From an uncultured Gammaproteobacteria bacterium (GTDB lineage: Bacteria > Pseudomonadota > Gammaproteobacteria > Enterobacterales > Psychrobiaceae): DNA of 64,000 nucleotides. Positions 10,137-19,860 of the stretch are shown here, piece after piece. Position 1 is the first letter of the stretch. The number at the start of each line of letters is the position of its first letter. The position numbers and the translations under genes were made by a program. The DNA lies in the NCBI GenBank assembly GCA_937139475.1, contig CAKZQF010000138.1:1-64000 (forward strand). The letters are read 5' to 3'. Below the pieces are notes generated by a model, which saw only the letters and a list, made by a program, of their open reading frames with translations, searched no databases and was not told the origin of the DNA.

Positions 10137-10396
10137 GTATTGTCCCAGCTGTCGGTTGCTTTAGAGCATTATCTCTAATTCTGTATTAATTTTAAACAAG
10201 TGTTTTAAATGCGCGGTTGATTTTGCACCGCATTTTCACCAAAAATGTACGGATTATAAGTAGATTAATGGCTTTCTTTAGGTTAAGTTGAGCGCTATCT
10301 GTGATAACAATCCAATATAACTCTCAATAAGTTGCGCTATTCTAGCAAGCTTAGTTAGAGAATTAAAAATAATAACTATAGGAAATGGGGAATTTT

Positions 10397-12934
10397 ATGA
10401 AAAAGTTGTTGCTTAGTGTTGCGATCGCCAGTGCACTAGGGCTTGCAGGGTGTGATTCTGAGTCCATTAGTGAGATTAAAGAGAAAGCACAGCAAGAGAA
10501 TGGGGTGACCCAGCCATTAAGCCGAATTACATTTGACCCGGCAAATGCAGTGGTTAGCGTACCAAATGATTTGCTCTTTAGTGGGACTACTGATGGTACG
10601 TTAACCATGCCCGGCGAAAGTGTTGAGCTAGGACAAAGCGTGGACTACACCGATCCACAGACAGCACTAGGCGCACTTGATGGTTGGTCTACTGTTGCAC
10701 CTTTTGCTATCGATGTAGCGACTACAGAGGGCGTTACGCTGGACACAAGCACTGCGGCCTTACCAGGTGCTGTTAGAATTTTTGAAGCGACACTAGGTGG
10801 TGCACTATCACCAGATAGCGAATGTACAGCAAACGGCGATGTGACTGCATGTAAGATTGGTCGTGAGCTAGTATTTGGTACCGACTTTATTACGATGGGT
10901 AGTGGCAACTCTATTTTAGTTGTACCGACTGCACCGTTAAAAGCATCACAAGGCTACTTATTGGCGGTTACCAAAGTCGTAAAAGACTCAACGAATACCT
11001 CTATCGCACCTTCGAGTACTTATGAATCAGTACGTTTAGATGTTGCATCACAGCCATTGCCACTGCCAAGTCAGCTACAACTGCAAACAATTATTAACTC
11101 ATATGAAGATAAACTTGAAGAAAGTGGTGTTGATGTCGCAGAGGTTGTTTATTCTGCGGCTTTCACGACGCAATCGACTGACGATGTGTTTAATGCGGCT
11201 AAATTAATGATGTTGCCAGCGGCTAACCAACCAGTGCTTGAACCATTTGCCCCGCACCCATATGGCGCGACTGCTGGTGATGTACTTGTCGCTGCCGGAA
11301 TGGCTGAAGCTGGGTCGATGGCGGCTATGAGCGCGTCACGTGCTAATGTGTTTACGTCGAAATTACATGCACCTTTCTATTTGGAAACTCCAACGGCTGA
11401 AAATTGTGTTGTAGACCATCCGTCATTACTAAGCCCGGCAAACTGTCCGAGCTTGTTTAGTAACTTTAAAGCGATGGGCGATAGCCCAGTGACTGTTTTG
11501 GGCGCGTTACAAGCAGGACTGCTGCCAATGGCTGAGTTAGTACGTCAATATGACTTGCAGAAGGCTGCATTTGGTCGCGGTGACTTCACTGGTGATCCGG
11601 CCCAGCTTGCAGGAATGAATTTTACTTTAGGTGGGCAGCCGCTAGATTCTGCGCGTCATTTAACTAAGTTTAATCCAATCCCAGCTGTAATGAATAACCC
11701 AGTCGTAGATACCATTGATGTATTGATTTCAATGCCAAACCTTGCGGTTATTAATGCTGCACGCGCTGCCGCGGACCAAGACCTATTGGAAAAACCCGCT
11801 ACTGGCTGGCCTGTAATGCTGTTCTCGCATGGTATTACGAGCACGAAGGAAACAATGTTAGCATTTGCTGGTGCAATGGCTGAAGCTGGCGTTGCAGTCG
11901 TATCGATTGATCATCTGTTACATGGCAGTCGTGCAGCAGAACTTTCGTTAACAAATGGCTTAGTTTTGCCAATTAGTGCATCTGACGTCGCTGATACACC
12001 GGTTGGTCCGATGGCTGGCCAAGCGACCGCTTACTTGAACTTAGCTAGCTTGTTGACTGCACGTGATAATCTTCGCCAATCTGTATTGGACTTCCTTGCA
12101 TTGCGTCTGTCGCTAAACAAGGCGTATAACGCGCTGCCAATGGTCGCTGATCTTAACCCGTTAGATGTTAGCTACGCCGGACATTCAATGGGTGGTATTA
12201 CCGGTATAACATTTACTGCAAGCGCTAATACACCGGTGTTGCCGCCAGAAGTAAGTCTGAACCCTTATGAAATACAAGCCTCATCTTTCTTAGCCCCAGG
12301 TGGTGGTATCCCTGGTTTGTTGCTTGAATCTCCTGCATTCAGTGGTACTGTTCGTGACGGCCTAATGAGCAGTGGTTCGTTCCAAAGCGCCTTAACGGAG
12401 GCAGCGGCTGCTCAAGGTATCTCTGCTGAAGACTTACCTGGTTTTAAAGTCACTCAGCCTGAGGCTTATCAAGCTTTAGAAGATGCTGTATATGCCGGAT
12501 TCTCGCAAGTTTTCGCTTTTGCAGCGCAAACATTGGTTGATTCAGGTGACCCAGTTAACTATGCGACTGCGCTTGGCCAAAATACTTCGGCAATACATTT
12601 AATGGAAGTTGTTGGTAATGACACTAACCTTCCAGATCAAGTTGTGCCAAATAACACTGTTGGCTCGCTCCTTTCTGGTACAGATCCGCTGGTTGGCTTA
12701 GCTGGTTTAACTAAGGCGTCAACTACCGCTATGGCTGAGGATGGCGTTAAAGCTGTGGTGAGATTTACCGATGGCCACCATAGTTCAATATTAAGTCCTG
12801 ACCTAAGACTTGGCGGAACTACTGTTGAAGGCAATATGGCAGTATTAGTTGAAATGCAAACCCAACTTGCAAGTTTTATAGCTTCAAAAGGGCTTGTATT
12901 ACCTATTGCAAATACTGATGTAGTTGAACAGTAA
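10397..12934 (+). CDS. VolA/Pla-1-type lipase lipoprotein
   Basis: This is an 845-residue surface or outer-membrane lipoprotein of the VolA/Pla-1/cef lipase family, expected to hydrolyse lysophospholipids or other acyl esters and release fatty acids. The signal peptide ends in LGLAGC, with Cys19 the lipidation site. The N-terminal lipase-associated domain covers roughly residues 25-300. The alpha/beta-hydrolase part includes FSHGITSTK and the nucleophile elbow GHSMGG with Ser597. DGHHSSIL near the C-terminus probably gives the catalytic His. ATG 10397 was chosen over ATG 10385 because GGGGA lies 5 bp upstream of it and it begins the MKKLLL signal. The gene stands alone with its own terminator. 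Exact substrate is not deducible. Confidence 0.88.
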   Translation: MKKLLLSVAIASALGLAGCDSESISEIKEKAQQENGVTQPLSRITFDPANAVVSVPNDLLFSGTTDGTLTMPGESVELGQSVDYTDPQTALGALDGWSTVAPFAIDVATTEGVTLDTSTAALPGAVRIFEATLGGALSPDSECTANGDVTACKIGRELVFGTDFITMGSGNSILVVPTAPLKASQGYLLAVTKVVKDSTNTSIAPSSTYESVRLDVASQPLPLPSQLQLQTIINSYEDKLEESGVDVAEVVYSAAFTTQSTDDVFNAAKLMMLPAANQPVLEPFAPHPYGATAGDVLVAAGMAEAGSMAAMSASRANVFTSKLHAPFYLETPTAENCVVDHPSLLSPANCPSLFSNFKAMGDSPVTVLGALQAGLLPMAELVRQYDLQKAAFGRGDFTGDPAQLAGMNFTLGGQPLDSARHLTKFNPIPAVMNNPVVDTIDVLISMPNLAVINAARAAADQDLLEKPATGWPVMLFSHGITSTKETMLAFAGAMAEAGVAVVSIDHLLHGSRAAELSLTNGLVLPISASDVADTPVGPMAGQATAYLNLASLLTARDNLRQSVLDFLALRLSLNKAYNALPMVADLNPLDVSYAGHSMGGITGITFTASANTPVLPPEVSLNPYEIQASSFLAPGGGIPGLLLESPAFSGTVRDGLMSSGSFQSALTEAAAAQGISAEDLPGFKVTQPEAYQALEDAVYAGFSQVFAFAAQTLVDSGDPVNYATALGQNTSAIHLMEVVGNDTNLPDQVVPNNTVGSLLSGTDPLVGLAGLTKASTTAMAEDGVKAVVRFTDGHHSSILSPDLRLGGTTVEGNMAVLVEMQTQLASFIASKGLVLPIANTDVVEQ

Positions 12935-13270
12935 TTGCTCTTAGCTGAGTAGAAAAATGCCGCATTGCGGCATTTTTTTTGCCCGATGCAAACTAAAGAT
13001 GTATTGACAGTTAGTGTAATAGGCAAGGGTAAGACCAGTTTTTTATGTCTTTTACTAGTCGAGTTATGCTTTAATGTCGCCACACAATAGCAGTTGTCCG
13101 TTTATACCATCTAGTTATTTGATTTTATTGTATAAACTAGCTTAGGTGAGATTACATATTCAGCGACTTTGTTCGCTTGGTAATAAAGTGTTTCATAATT
13201 CATCTTCTTATCGCCAAAGATGCTGCTATATTTAACCTAATTTAATGATTTAACGCTTACAGGTCCCATT
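12935..13270. other. Intergenic region, lipase gene to accD
   Basis: This 336-bp gap holds the lipase terminator (12953-12978) and then an AT-rich stretch that should contain the accD promoter. I see no open frame with a ribosome site and no RNA gene. CTAGTT (13110-13115) and AACTAG near 13135 form a weak inverted repeat of uncertain meaning. Confidence 0.6.
12953..12978 (+). terminator. Rho-independent terminator after the lipase gene
   Basis: The stem ATGCCGC / GCGGCAT with loop ATT is flanked by an A-run on the 5' side and eight T on the 3' side. It lies about 20 bp after the stop codon. Confidence 0.92.
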
Positions 13271-14149
13271 ATGAGCTGGATAGAAAAAATAGAAAAAATG
13301 TTGCCAACTGGCATCGCAAGTCAACGTCGCCACAATATCCCTGAAGGGGTTTGGAGCCAATGTGGTAAATGTGATCAAATCATTTACCGAGTGGAATTAG
13401 AGCGCAGCTTAGAAGTTTGTCCTAAATGTGACCACCATATGCGCATTAGTGCGCGAAAACGCCTGGAAAGCTTCTTAGATGAAGGGTCTACCACCGAGCT
13501 AGCATTAGAGCTTGAGCCAAAGGATCTATTGAAATTTAAAGACACTAAAAAATATAAAGACCGCATTAGTTCAGCTCAAAAATCTAGCCAAGAGAAAGAT
13601 GCGATGGTCGCTATGGAAGGCACTTTAAAAGGTATGCCTGTATCTGCCTGTTCTTTCGAATTTGGATTTATGGGTGGTTCAATGGCGTCAGTGGTTGGCG
13701 CACGCTTCGTAGCTGCTGCACAAGTGTCACTTGATAAAAATATTCCATTAGTTTGTTTCTCTGCTAGTGGTGGTGCCCGTATGCAGGAAGCATTAATGTC
13801 GTTAATGCAAATGGCAAAGACAAGCGCTATTTTACATAAGCTCAGTGAGCGTGGTATTCCGTACATTTCAGTGCTTACCGATCCTACGATGGGTGGTGTA
13901 TCTGCGAGTCTTGCAATGCTTGGTGATATTAATATCGCAGAGCCAAAAGCGTTGATCGGGTTTGCTGGTCCTCGTGTTATCGAGCAAACAGTTCGAGAAA
14001 CACTGCCAGAGGGTTTCCAACGCAGTGAATTTTTGCTTGAGAAGGGCGCAATTGATATGATTGTCGACAGACGAGAAATGCGAAACACAATCGCTCGAAA
14101 ACTCGCCAAGATGACTAATCAACCGGCAATCGCACAAGAAGTTAGCTAA
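13271..14149 (+). CDS. accD: Acetyl-CoA carboxylase carboxyltransferase subunit beta
   Basis: AccD pairs with AccA to move the carboxyl group from biotin to acetyl-CoA, giving malonyl-CoA for fatty acid synthesis. The N-terminal zinc ribbon has Cys31, Cys34, Cys50 and Cys53 (CGKC...CPKC). The crotonase-like carboxyltransferase domain contains [13 protein letters not shown] and [18 protein letters not shown]. Length is 292 residues, against 304 in E. coli. It heads the conserved accD-folC-dedD-cvpA-purF block. A hairpin just after the stop may couple its translation to folC. Confidence 0.97.
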   Translation: MSWIEKIEKMLPTGIASQRRHNIPEGVWSQCGKCDQIIYRVELERSLEVCPKCDHHMRISARKRLESFLDEGSTTELALELEPKDLLKFKDTKKYKDRISSAQKSSQEKDAMVAMEGTLKGMPVSACSFEFGFMGGSMASVVGARFVAAAQVSLDKNIPLVCFSASGGARMQEALMSLMQMAKTSAILHKLSERGIPYISVLTDPTMGGVSASLAMLGDINIAEPKALIGFAGPRVIEQTVRETLPEGFQRSEFLLEKGAIDMIVDRREMRNTIARKLAKMTNQPAIAQEVS

Positions 14150-14158
14150 TTGTCGAGG

Positions 14159-14191
14159 TTAGTTCTGGGCGAGCCTAGCCTGTAGGACTAA
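14159..14191 (+). promoter_or_regulatory. Hairpin covering the folC ribosome binding site
   Basis: TTAGTTCT (14159-14166) can pair with AGGACTAA (14184-14191), with one G-U pair, and an inner GGC/GCC pairing (14168-14170 with 14178-14180). The 3' arm contains the folC Shine-Dalgarno AGGA (14184-14187), 6 bp before ATG 14194. The 5' arm starts 10 bp after the accD stop, so ribosomes ending accD could open it. This is inferred from sequence only. Confidence 0.4.
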
Positions 14192-14193
14192 TT

Positions 14194-15462
14194 ATGAAAA
14201 AAGCTTCACCAGATAGCCAGTCGCTTAACGACTGGCTATCTTATTTAGAATCCATTCATCCAAGCGAAATAGAACTTGGTTTAACCCGCGTACAAAAAGT
14301 GGCAAAAGATCTCGGGTTACTAGAAGACCTTGGTCATGTCATTCTTGTAGGTGGCACTAATGGTAAAGGCTCAACTTGTGCTTATATAGAGCAGCTTTTA
14401 CTTGCCGCTAAACAGACAACTGGTGTCTTTAGTTCCCCCCATTTAATTACTTATAATGAACGTGTCCGCATTAATGGGGAGCAATTACCTGATGCTGCGC
14501 ATGTTGACGCGCTGGCGTTTATTGAAGAAGGGCGCCGCGATACTACGCTGACATATTTTGAGTTTAATACGCTGGCGGCGCTTTATTTAATGAAACAGGC
14601 GCAGGTTGATTTTTTTATTCTGGAAGTAGGCTTAGGTGGCCGTCTAGACTCCACCAACATCGTTGATGCTGATATGGCAATAATCACCAGTATCGGCCTA
14701 GACCATCAATCCTGGCTCGGTGACACACGAGAGGCTGTCGCTTTTGAAAAATCTGGCATATTTAGGGCCCAACAGCGCGTAATTTGTGGTGAGCCAGAAC
14801 CACCTCAAACCTTAATAGAGCGCGCAACAGAGCTCTCATGTAATATCAGTTACAAAGGCACTGATTTCAGCTTTAGCCTTAATGACGGTGCTAATTGGCT
14901 ATTTAATGGCTCACAAGTTATTGACGATTTGCCCAACACAAGGTTACCTATGACCAATGCCGCGACGGCTTTGGCTGCATTTTCGCAATTAGCCATTGAT
15001 TGTAAATTAACCCTAGGGGTAGACAAAATACGACAGGTTATTGCGGATACTTGTTTACCGGGTAGATTACAAACTATCAGTGATGCGCCGCAAATAGTGC
15101 TCGATGTGGCTCATAACCCCCAAGCTGGGGAATATTTAGCGCAATGGTTAGCCCACCACCCAGCAAAAAAGGTCCATTGTGTGTGTGCAATGCTCGGGGA
15201 TAAAGACAGTCGAGCGACCCTAGCGGTGGTAGCGCCCCATATAGACTTATGGTATTTGGCTTCATTACAATGCCCTAGGGGAGCATCGGCAGAGGAGCTT
15301 GCCAAGCATGTCGCCAAAGAGAAATCTGTAGGAACCTATAGCCAGGTCACCGATGCATTAGCGGCGGCTACTGAGCAAGCAAACAGCGATGACTTGATTT
15401 TAGTTTTTGGTTCATTTTTTACGGTGAGTGCAGTACTTAGCCCCACTGCGAGCATAGAGTAA
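14194..15462 (+). CDS. folC: Bifunctional dihydrofolate/folylpolyglutamate synthase
   Basis: FolC ligates glutamate to dihydropteroate and adds further glutamates to folates, using ATP. The P-loop GTNGKGS is at residues 54-60. The family motifs VFSSPHLITYNERVRING, EVGLGGRLDSTN and DVAHNPQA are all present. Length is 422 residues, as in E. coli. It lies 44 bp after accD with an AGGA ribosome site 6 bp before ATG. That site is predicted to be partly paired in a hairpin. Confidence 0.96.
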   Translation: MKKASPDSQSLNDWLSYLESIHPSEIELGLTRVQKVAKDLGLLEDLGHVILVGGTNGKGSTCAYIEQLLLAAKQTTGVFSSPHLITYNERVRINGEQLPDAAHVDALAFIEEGRRDTTLTYFEFNTLAALYLMKQAQVDFFILEVGLGGRLDSTNIVDADMAIITSIGLDHQSWLGDTREAVAFEKSGIFRAQQRVICGEPEPPQTLIERATELSCNISYKGTDFSFSLNDGANWLFNGSQVIDDLPNTRLPMTNAATALAAFSQLAIDCKLTLGVDKIRQVIADTCLPGRLQTISDAPQIVLDVAHNPQAGEYLAQWLAHHPAKKVHCVCAMLGDKDSRATLAVVAPHIDLWYLASLQCPRGASAEELAKHVAKEKSVGTYSQVTDALAAATEQANSDDLILVFGSFFTVSAVLSPTASIE

Positions 15463-15541
15463 CATATTGTAATAGGTAGTAATGTTTTACCTATTACACT
15501 ATAGTGGCATTAGCAAATTAGTAACGATCAAAGGAAGTGTT

Positions 15542-16129
15542 TTGACAGATCAAATCAAAAACCGCGTAGTTGGTACAGTAGTGCTATTTACGTTGGCTAT
15601 TATATTTTTGCCGGATATTTTTGATGGTAAAAAGAATGAGCTTAAAGAAGAGTTTGCGGTGATCCCTGCAAAACCTGTTATCAAGCATGCGCCACAAGAA
15701 CTCAAAAGCGCGAAACCTCCTGTGGCAACCGCTGACAACGAGCCTATGCCTTCACCAATGCCGTCTTTAAATGAAAGCAACGCAGCACAATTGCCGACTA
15801 AAAATGGCTCAGAGCAAGCTAAAACGACGCCGTTGCCACAAAAGAGCCAAGTTGAAGCGAAACCGTTTAAAGACAGTGGTTGGGTTATTCAAATGGGTAT
15901 TTTCAAGCAAGCGTCAAGTGTTAAACCCTATTTGGCGGAGCTTAGAGCAAAGGGCTTTAATGCCTTTAGCGTACCTAACGCGCCGCGCAGTGGCGAGGCA
16001 ACCACGGTTTACATTGGGCCTGATTTAAATAAAGCCAATTTGGTTAAGTTGCAACCTCGGCTAAAAGCACTATTTAAGGAATCTGGATACATTAAAAAGT
16101 TTAATCCAACCTCAGAGTATAGTAACTAA
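15542..16129 (+). CDS. dedD: SPOR domain protein DedD
   Basis: DedD is an inner-membrane protein that binds denuded septal peptidoglycan and supports cell constriction. A short cytoplasmic N-terminus precedes one transmembrane helix (about residues 8-24, VVGTVVLFTLAIIFLP). A Pro/Lys-rich linker follows, then a C-terminal SPOR domain (GWVIQMGIFKQASSVKPYL...TTVYIGP). The start is TTG at 15542 with AAAGGA 6 bp upstream. This gives MTDQIKNRVVGT, which aligns with the DedD N-terminus. The in-frame ATG at 15482 would add 20 residues with no family support. Length is 195 residues. Confidence 0.88.
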   Translation: MTDQIKNRVVGTVVLFTLAIIFLPDIFDGKKNELKEEFAVIPAKPVIKHAPQELKSAKPPVATADNEPMPSPMPSLNESNAAQLPTKNGSEQAKTTPLPQKSQVEAKPFKDSGWVIQMGIFKQASSVKPYLAELRAKGFNAFSVPNAPRSGEATTVYIGPDLNKANLVKLQPRLKALFKESGYIKKFNPTSEYSN

Positions 16130-16323
16130 TTTTAGGCTATTTAAATAATTAAATTATACATTTTATCAAAGAGTTAGCTCGTGATTTTTGGTGTGTTTAG
16201 CTCTTGGCGAAGATGCTGTCGTGGTATTATGTTTGTTCAATTAAACTTTTTGCTGCAAGTTCTACTAGGAATTTTCAAAAAACTTGGTAAAATTCGCGCA
16301 AATTTGCAAAGGAAGTCACATTT

Positions 16324-16821
16324 ATGACAATGATTTGGATTGATTATGCGATATTGATCATCATTGGGCTATCAACATTGATTAGTCTTGTCAGAGGATT
16401 TGTAAAGGAAGCATTATCGTTGGTTGTGTGGGTTGCGGCATTTTTTATTGCTAGCACCTTTTACGCTGACCTTGCAGTGTTTTTTACTCAAATTGATGAC
16501 GAGATGGTAAGAAATGGGGTTGCCGTTGTGGCGTTGTTCATTGCCTGTCTTATTCTAGGGGCCGTGATAAATTATATCATTGGCGAGTTGGTAAGTAAGA
16601 CAGGGTTAAGTGGAACGGATCGGGTGTTAGGGCTATGCTTTGGTGCACTTCGCGGTGTATTGATAGTAGCAGCATTACTTTTTGCCATTGATTCATTCAC
16701 GACACTTTCAAGTTCAACTTGGTGGGCGCAATCGGTATTGATTCCGGAGTTTGGCGCCGTTGTTGAATGGTTCTTTGAATACCTGAAGCAAAGTTCGAGT
16801 TTCTTACCAAAACAAGTCTAA
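16324..16821 (+). CDS. cvpA: CvpA family inner-membrane protein
   Basis: This 165-residue protein has four predicted membrane helices and the CvpA-type start [29 protein letters not shown]. In E. coli CvpA is needed for colicin V production and bile and stress tolerance; its molecular role is unclear. AAAGGA lies 10 bp before ATG 16324. It is followed 33 bp later by purF, as in E. coli where the two form an operon. A 10-bp palindrome, GCAAATTTGC (16298-16307), sits just upstream. Confidence 0.93.
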   Translation: MTMIWIDYAILIIIGLSTLISLVRGFVKEALSLVVWVAAFFIASTFYADLAVFFTQIDDEMVRNGVAVVALFIACLILGAVINYIIGELVSKTGLSGTDRVLGLCFGALRGVLIVAALLFAIDSFTTLSSSTWWAQSVLIPEFGAVVEWFFEYLKQSSSFLPKQV

Positions 16822-16854
16822 TTTACTCAACCTTAGGTTGAGAGAGGAATATAT

Positions 16855-18372
16855 ATGTGTGGTGTAGCTGGCATTGTGGCCTACTCAAATGTTAATCAAT
16901 CGTTGTATGACGCGCTTACTGTTTTACAGCATCGAGGCCAGGACGCCGCCGGTATTTGTACTGTCGACAATGGAAACTTTCGGTTACGTAAAGCTAACGG
17001 ATTAGTGCGTGATTGTTTTGAAAGCAAGCACATGCAACGTTTGCAGGGCAGCGTGGGTATCGGACATGTACGTTACCCTACAGCCGGCACGTCTACCTCG
17101 GCTGAGGCTCAACCATTTTATGTAAATTCGCCATTTGGAATTAGCCTAGCTCATAACGGCAACTTAACTAATTCAAAAGAGCTTAAAGACCATCTTTTTA
17201 AAGTCGCTAGACGCCATATTAACACCAATTCTGATTCAGAAATTTTGTTGAATGTGTTGGCTCATGAATTGTGTGTAACCAGTGATATGACGCTGTCACC
17301 ATCACAGGTCTTTGGTGCTGTAGAACGCACGATGGGATTAGTACAAGGCGCTTATGCCTCAGTCGCTTTGGTGATCGGCCATGGCATGATCGCATTTAGA
17401 GACCCTTATGGCATCCGACCGCTAGTTCTTGGTCAGCGCGAAGAAAACGGCCGTGTTGAATATATGGTTGCTTCAGAAAATGTTGCATTAGATGCGGTTG
17501 GCTTTACATTTTTGCGTGATGTTGCGCCGGGTGAAGCGGTCTACGTCGATGAACAAGGTCACTTGCATACGCAGCAATGTGCTAAAAACCCGACCTATGC
17601 ACCATGTATCTTCGAATACGTTTATTTTGCTCGCCCAGATTCATTTATTGATGAAATTTCTGTTTACCAAGCGCGCTTAAACATGGGCAAGAAGCTAGGT
17701 CAAAAAATTGCAAAGCAATGGCAGGATCTAGACATCGACGTGGTTATCCCAATTCCTGAAACATCATGTGATATCGCATTAGAAATCGCTGGCGAATTGA
17801 ACCTACCATATCGCCAAGGTTTTGTTAAAAATCGCTACATTGGCCGTACCTTCATTATGCCAGGCCAAACAATGCGTCGTAAATCCGTACGACGTAAGCT
17901 CAACGCAATTACGAGTGAGTTCAAGGGCAAAAACGTGTTACTGGTTGACGATTCAATTGTGCGCGGTACAACCTCTGAGCAAATTATCGATATGGCAAGA
18001 GAGTCAGGTGCAGCGAAAGTTTATTTTGCATCGGCGGCTCCGGAAATTCGATTCCCTAATGTATATGGTATCGATATGCCAAGTGTCACTGAGCTTATTG
18101 CCCATGGACGTGAGGTGGAAGAGGTGGCTAAGCTTATCGGCGCAGACGAACTTATTTTCCAAGACATCGATGATTTGATTGCTGCGGTTGGCGAAGGTAA
18201 TCCAAAAATCAAACAGTTTGAGACGTCAGTATTTAATGGCACTTATGTGACCGGTGATATTAGCCAAGATTATCTTGATGAAGTTACTGGCTTGCGCAAC
18301 GACTCTGCCAAAGGCAAAGCCGAAAGCGCCGCTGAAATATCAAATATTGATTTGCACAACGAAGCAAATTAA
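16855..18372 (+). CDS. purF: Amidophosphoribosyltransferase
   Basis: PurF catalyses the committed step of purine synthesis, making phosphoribosylamine from PRPP and glutamine. Cys2 after Met removal ([10 protein letters not shown]) is the glutaminase nucleophile. [10 protein letters not shown] and GHVRYPTAG belong to the Ntn glutaminase domain. The PRTase domain has the PRPP loop [14 protein letters not shown]. Length is 505 residues, the same as E. coli PurF. It closes the accD-purF block and has a strong terminator. Confidence 0.98.
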   Translation: MCGVAGIVAYSNVNQSLYDALTVLQHRGQDAAGICTVDNGNFRLRKANGLVRDCFESKHMQRLQGSVGIGHVRYPTAGTSTSAEAQPFYVNSPFGISLAHNGNLTNSKELKDHLFKVARRHINTNSDSEILLNVLAHELCVTSDMTLSPSQVFGAVERTMGLVQGAYASVALVIGHGMIAFRDPYGIRPLVLGQREENGRVEYMVASENVALDAVGFTFLRDVAPGEAVYVDEQGHLHTQQCAKNPTYAPCIFEYVYFARPDSFIDEISVYQARLNMGKKLGQKIAKQWQDLDIDVVIPIPETSCDIALEIAGELNLPYRQGFVKNRYIGRTFIMPGQTMRRKSVRRKLNAITSEFKGKNVLLVDDSIVRGTTSEQIIDMARESGAAKVYFASAAPEIRFPNVYGIDMPSVTELIAHGREVEEVAKLIGADELIFQDIDDLIAAVGEGNPKIKQFETSVFNGTYVTGDISQDYLDEVTGLRNDSAKGKAESAAEISNIDLHNEAN

Positions 18373-18383
18373 TCGGGCTCAAT

Positions 18384-18425
18384 AAAAAGAGGCGATATCA
18401 TGTAGATGATATCGCCTCTTTTTTT
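18384..18425 (+). terminator. Rho-independent terminator after purF
   Basis: A 17-bp stem has arms at 18384-18400 and 18407-18423 with core GAGGCGATATCA. The loop is 6 nt (TGTAGA) and the 3' side runs into a T-tract. It lies 12 bp after the purF stop. The symmetric A/T flanks make it able to act on the minus strand too. Confidence 0.95.
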
Positions 18426-18534
18426 GTTCTAAATTTTCCCGGGAGAAACAGGGTAGTTAGGTCTTTCCTAAATTAGCACGCCGCAAGCTGAATACCTTGA
18501 GCTCGCCTGAACGGAAACAAACTAGTCACAACGG

Positions 18535-19245
18535 CTAAATGCTCCATTGGATATCTTGGTCGATACGCTGGGAAATGGCGTTCAAGTCGTGTCCTTTGGG
18601 GCCTACGATGACAAGATAATTATTGGCGACTTTTTTGATTGTTCCCTGATAACGTTCATCTTGGAAAACACTCTCTATCTGGCTAAACTCGTAATGATCA
18701 GGGACTAGGTAGACGTTAATTCTTGCCTGATTGTCTTGATATACCAAGTGGGCACTGCTAACGCCCTCGAAGTCACAGTCTTTATTCCAAATGAGATTAT
18801 CGCTCTGACGAATGCTGGCGCCATAAGCGGCTAACTGGAAGTTGACTTGGCGTACTGAGGGGTGGATGTTGGTGACGCCCGCATAACTGTGTCCGTGCGC
18901 GGTATGATTAAGGGCGTGGCTTGCCAATTGATGGTTATAACTTGTGTTGTCCAGGTCTATATACTTAAGACTCAGCACACATAATACCAGTGATGCGGCT
19001 ACGGCGAGGTAATTAAACGCTGACCATCGTTTGGCGGGCTCGCTATTAACTATTTCATTTACTGCATTTACGTGAGCACTACTCGGTTCTGGTGCTGTGT
19101 TAAAGAAATCGAGTAGGCTATCATCTTGCTGTATTTGTGATTGCTGGAGTTCTTGCAATGCCGGATCATTCGCTAGCGCCGCGAGAAACTCCGGACACTG
19201 ACTGTGTGGGTCGCTAATTGCTTGTTGGTAAAAATCTGTTTTCAT
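18535..19245 (-). CDS. DUF3379 family membrane protein, likely anti-sigma partner
   Basis: The 236-residue protein has a cytoplasmic N-terminal half with CPEFLAALANDPALQEL, typical of DUF3379. One transmembrane helix lies at about residues 77-96 and a periplasmic C-terminal domain follows. It starts 57 bp after the ECF sigma gene on the same strand. That order, and the single-helix topology, suggest it holds the sigma factor at the membrane. No zinc-binding anti-sigma motif (HxxxCxxC) is visible, so the anti-sigma role is inferred from context. Confidence 0.8.
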   Translation of the reverse strand: MKTDFYQQAISDPHSQCPEFLAALANDPALQELQQSQIQQDDSLLDFFNTAPEPSSAHVNAVNEIVNSEPAKRWSAFNYLAVAASLVLCVLSLKYIDLDNTSYNHQLASHALNHTAHGHSYAGVTNIHPSVRQVNFQLAAYGASIRQSDNLIWNKDCDFEGVSSAHLVYQDNQARINVYLVPDHYEFSQIESVFQDERYQGTIKKVANNYLVIVGPKGHDLNAISQRIDQDIQWSI

Positions 19246-19302
19246 GTCAATAACCTAAATTTTGGCCTTAATGCATACTACGCTGAGCAGGCTATTTACG
19301 AT

Positions 19303-19806
19303 TTAAGGTGCTTTCTCTTCACTCATTAGTGACGCTAGCTGCTTTTTGGCTCTAAATAACCGGGTCATCACCGTGTTTTTATTGAGACCTAGCTGCTGTG
19401 CGATTTCTTCACCACTAAACCCCATAACAACCTGGAGCATTAAAGGCTCTTTATATTCGTCGCTCAGCATGGTCAGCGCTTGTGCCAACACTTTATTCTC
19501 TATGCCTACCTCGATATTGGCTTTATCATCAGCAACGACGCAATCATCAATATCGACGATGGATAATTGCTTGCGCTCAAAGCGCCTTGCATTCTCTCGG
19601 CGTAAGATGGTGATGAGCCAAGACTTCGCTGCATTTATATCTACTAATTGGTCCAGTGCTCGCCACGCTCTTAAAAACGTTTCCTGTACAAGGTCTTCGG
19701 TGACCTGCTTATCATGGGTCAACCAATAGGCATAACGAAAAAGGTCGCCATGGTACAAACTGACCAGCTGTTCGTACTTTTTTCGTTTTATACTCTCTTT
19801 TTTCAA
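19303..19806 (-). CDS. ECF-type RNA polymerase sigma factor
   Basis: This is a 167-residue sigma70-family factor. Region 2 includes YWLTHDKQVTEDLVQETFLRAW (about residues 27-48) and region 4 has the helix-turn-helix FSGEEIAQQLGLNKNTVMTRLFRAKKQL (about 127-154). Regions 1 and 3 are absent, as in ECF factors. The start is TTG at 19806 with AAGGGA 8 bp upstream; no other in-frame start keeps region 2. It lies 54 bp after batD and before the DUF3379 gene on the same strand. It may be read through from the Bat operon or have its own promoter, which I could not recognise. Its regulon is unknown. Confidence 0.88.
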   Translation of the reverse strand: MKKESIKRKKYEQLVSLYHGDLFRYAYWLTHDKQVTEDLVQETFLRAWRALDQLVDINAAKSWLITILRRENARRFERKQLSIVDIDDCVVADDKANIEVGIENKVLAQALTMLSDEYKEPLMLQVVMGFSGEEIAQQLGLNKNTVMTRLFRAKKQLASLMSEEKAP

Positions 19807-19860
19807 GACCGTTATCCCTTACAAAAAATTTCAAGAACTATCAGAAATAATGACTGCACT

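Noticed and set aside
13104..13145. CTAGTT ... AACTAG and TTTATA ... TATAAA repeats before accD
   Set aside because: The arms are only about 6 bp in AT-rich DNA and spacing is irregular; chance is a sufficient explanation.
16298..16307. Palindrome GCAAATTTGC before cvpA-purF as a PurR operator
   Set aside because: PurR half-sites are joined by a central CG (GCAAACGTTTGC). This site lacks these two bases, so spacing is wrong; a chance or different palindrome is more likely.
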